From NCBI RefSeq assembly GCF_030812215.1, contig NZ_JAUSSG010000006.1, positions 62,001 to 126,000 of the forward strand: DNA of 64,000 nucleotides, written 5' to 3'. Under the pieces are notes generated by a model. It had not been told where the DNA came from. It worked only from the letters and a program-made list of their open reading frames with translations, and did no database searches. This stretch comes from Variovorax boronicumulans (lineage in GTDB: Bacteria > Pseudomonadota > Gammaproteobacteria > Burkholderiales > Burkholderiaceae_C). Both the position numbers and the translations under genes were made by a program. Positions within the stretch are counted from its first letter, which is position 1. Each line of letters begins with the position of its first letter. Below are positions 62,213 to 64,000 of this stretch, one piece after another.

Positions 62213-62824
62213 TCAAGGTTTTGTGTCGATGAAGCTCGGGCGAAGCATGAGCTTGTCGTAGAGCTTCGCCAGGTTGCCGTGCTCGCCGCGCCAGTCGATG
62301 TCGGGAAAGCGCAGGCTCAGCCAGCCCAGCGCGCAGCCCACCGCGATGTCCGACAGGCTCAGGTGGATGCCGCTGCAGAAGGGCTTGTCGCCCAGCCCCT
62401 TGGACATGGCGGCCACGCCGTCCACGACCTTCACGCGCTGGCGCTCGATCCAGGTCGTGCTGCGCTCGTGGTCGTTGCGGCCGGACCAGGTGGCTTCCAG
62501 GCGCCAGAGCACGCCGGCGTCCATGACGCCATCGGCCAGCGCCTCCCAGGTCTTGACCTCGGCGCGCTCGCGGCCCTGCTGCGGGATGAGCTTGCCTACC
62601 GGAGACAGCGTGTCGAGATATTCCACGATCACGCGCGAATCGAACATCGCCTCCCCGCCTTCCATGATCAGGCAGGGCACCTTGCCCAGCGGATTGGAAT
62701 TGGAGATGGTGGTGTCGGCGGACCAGACGTCCTCGAGCACGAACTGGTAATCGAGCCGCTTTTCGGCCAGCACCACGCGCACCTTGCGCACATAAGGACT
62801 GGCGGCGGATCCGATCAGTTTCAT
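62213..62824 (-). CDS. Glutathione S-transferase
   Basis: A 203-residue cytosolic GST. The thioredoxin-like N-domain (1-80) has GSAASPYVRKVRVVLAEK with Ser9/Tyr11-type active-site candidates, cis-Pro in NPLGKVPCL (near 47), and DSRVIVEYLD (near 62). The helical C-domain follows. It resembles the YibF/beta-type group. The AAAGGGAGAGAG leader gives a good ribosome binding site for ATG 62824. Which electrophile it conjugates is not visible. Confidence 0.88.
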   Translation of the reverse strand: MKLIGSAASPYVRKVRVVLAEKRLDYQFVLEDVWSADTTISNSNPLGKVPCLIMEGGEAMFDSRVIVEYLDTLSPVGKLIPQQGRERAEVKTWEALADGVMDAGVLWRLEATWSGRNDHERSTTWIERQRVKVVDGVAAMSKGLGDKPFCSGIHLSLSDIAVGCALGWLSLRFPDIDWRGEHGNLAKLYDKLMLRPSFIDTKP

Positions 62825-62952
62825 GAAGGCTCTCTCCCTTTGTTCTCAACCTGATAACACTTGTTCATAATCATTTTAGGTGAACGGAACCACCAGGGGC
62901 CCGGATCCACCCCGATGTGTCGGTACGGCCCCACGGACCGCCGGCCGCCTAA

Positions 62953-64000
<1,048 letters not shown>

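Overview
The window is high-GC chromosomal DNA of a betaproteobacterium of the Comamonadaceae, most like Variovorax. This rests on protein style, gene order (glnE next to yhdP and a nitrilase-family gene; two PhoX-type phosphatases; a purB tail) and six copies of a short intergenic repeat. No database search was possible. I saw no rRNA, tRNA, CRISPR array, prophage or transposase. The first and last genes are cut by the window ends.

Layout. 1-2444: start of an indolepyruvate:ferredoxin oxidoreductase gene with a divergent Lrp/AsnC regulator. 2554-6607: an accessory island with an M23-like/GH19 cell-wall hydrolase whose last third and the following exported-protein gene are AT-rich, then a tail-anchored protein. 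6672-13047: an M28 peptidase, an amino-acid ABC transporter lacking an ATPase, and two MFS exporters. 13167-20704: a catabolic cluster of creatininase-family hydrolase, NitT/TauT-type ABC importer, FAD oxidoreductase, flavodoxin-fold reductase, PDR-type reductase and RutR-like TetR. 20820-30403 (minus): an extended tetronate operon (transporter, LtnD, alpha/beta hydrolase, DenD, OtnK, OtnC, OtnI, amidohydrolase, RidA) downstream of a GntR regulator gene. 30448-33678: an orphan homodimeric 2-oxoacid dehydrogenase E1 with a divergent Lrp regulator. 33686-38176: two PhoX-type phosphatases with Pho-box-like sites. 38404-41216: MltA, a tiny membrane protein and two OmpA-like lipoproteins. 41326-51981: a FixJ/DctR-type two-component pair, a nitrilase-family protein, YhdP and GlnE. 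51974-56373: RlpA, a carboxymuconolactone-decarboxylase-like protein with its ECF41 sigma factor, a diiron ferritin-like protein and glutathione peroxidase. 56667-62098: a lipid-modification operon (FAD oxidoreductase, DUF1365, cyclopropane synthase family, MFS, SDR). 62213-64000: GST and the start of purB.

Strongest regulatory signals: two exact matches to the ECF41 promoter form TGTCACA-N16-CGTC, one before the sigma gene and one before its neighbour; a GntR-type operator before the tetronate operon; and a structured repeat that starts 0-6 nt after the stop codon at five of its six sites. The best candidates for new biology are the chimeric effector with its possible immunity protein, the creatininase/ABC/oxidoreductase cluster, and the amidohydrolase-RidA extension of the tetronate operon.
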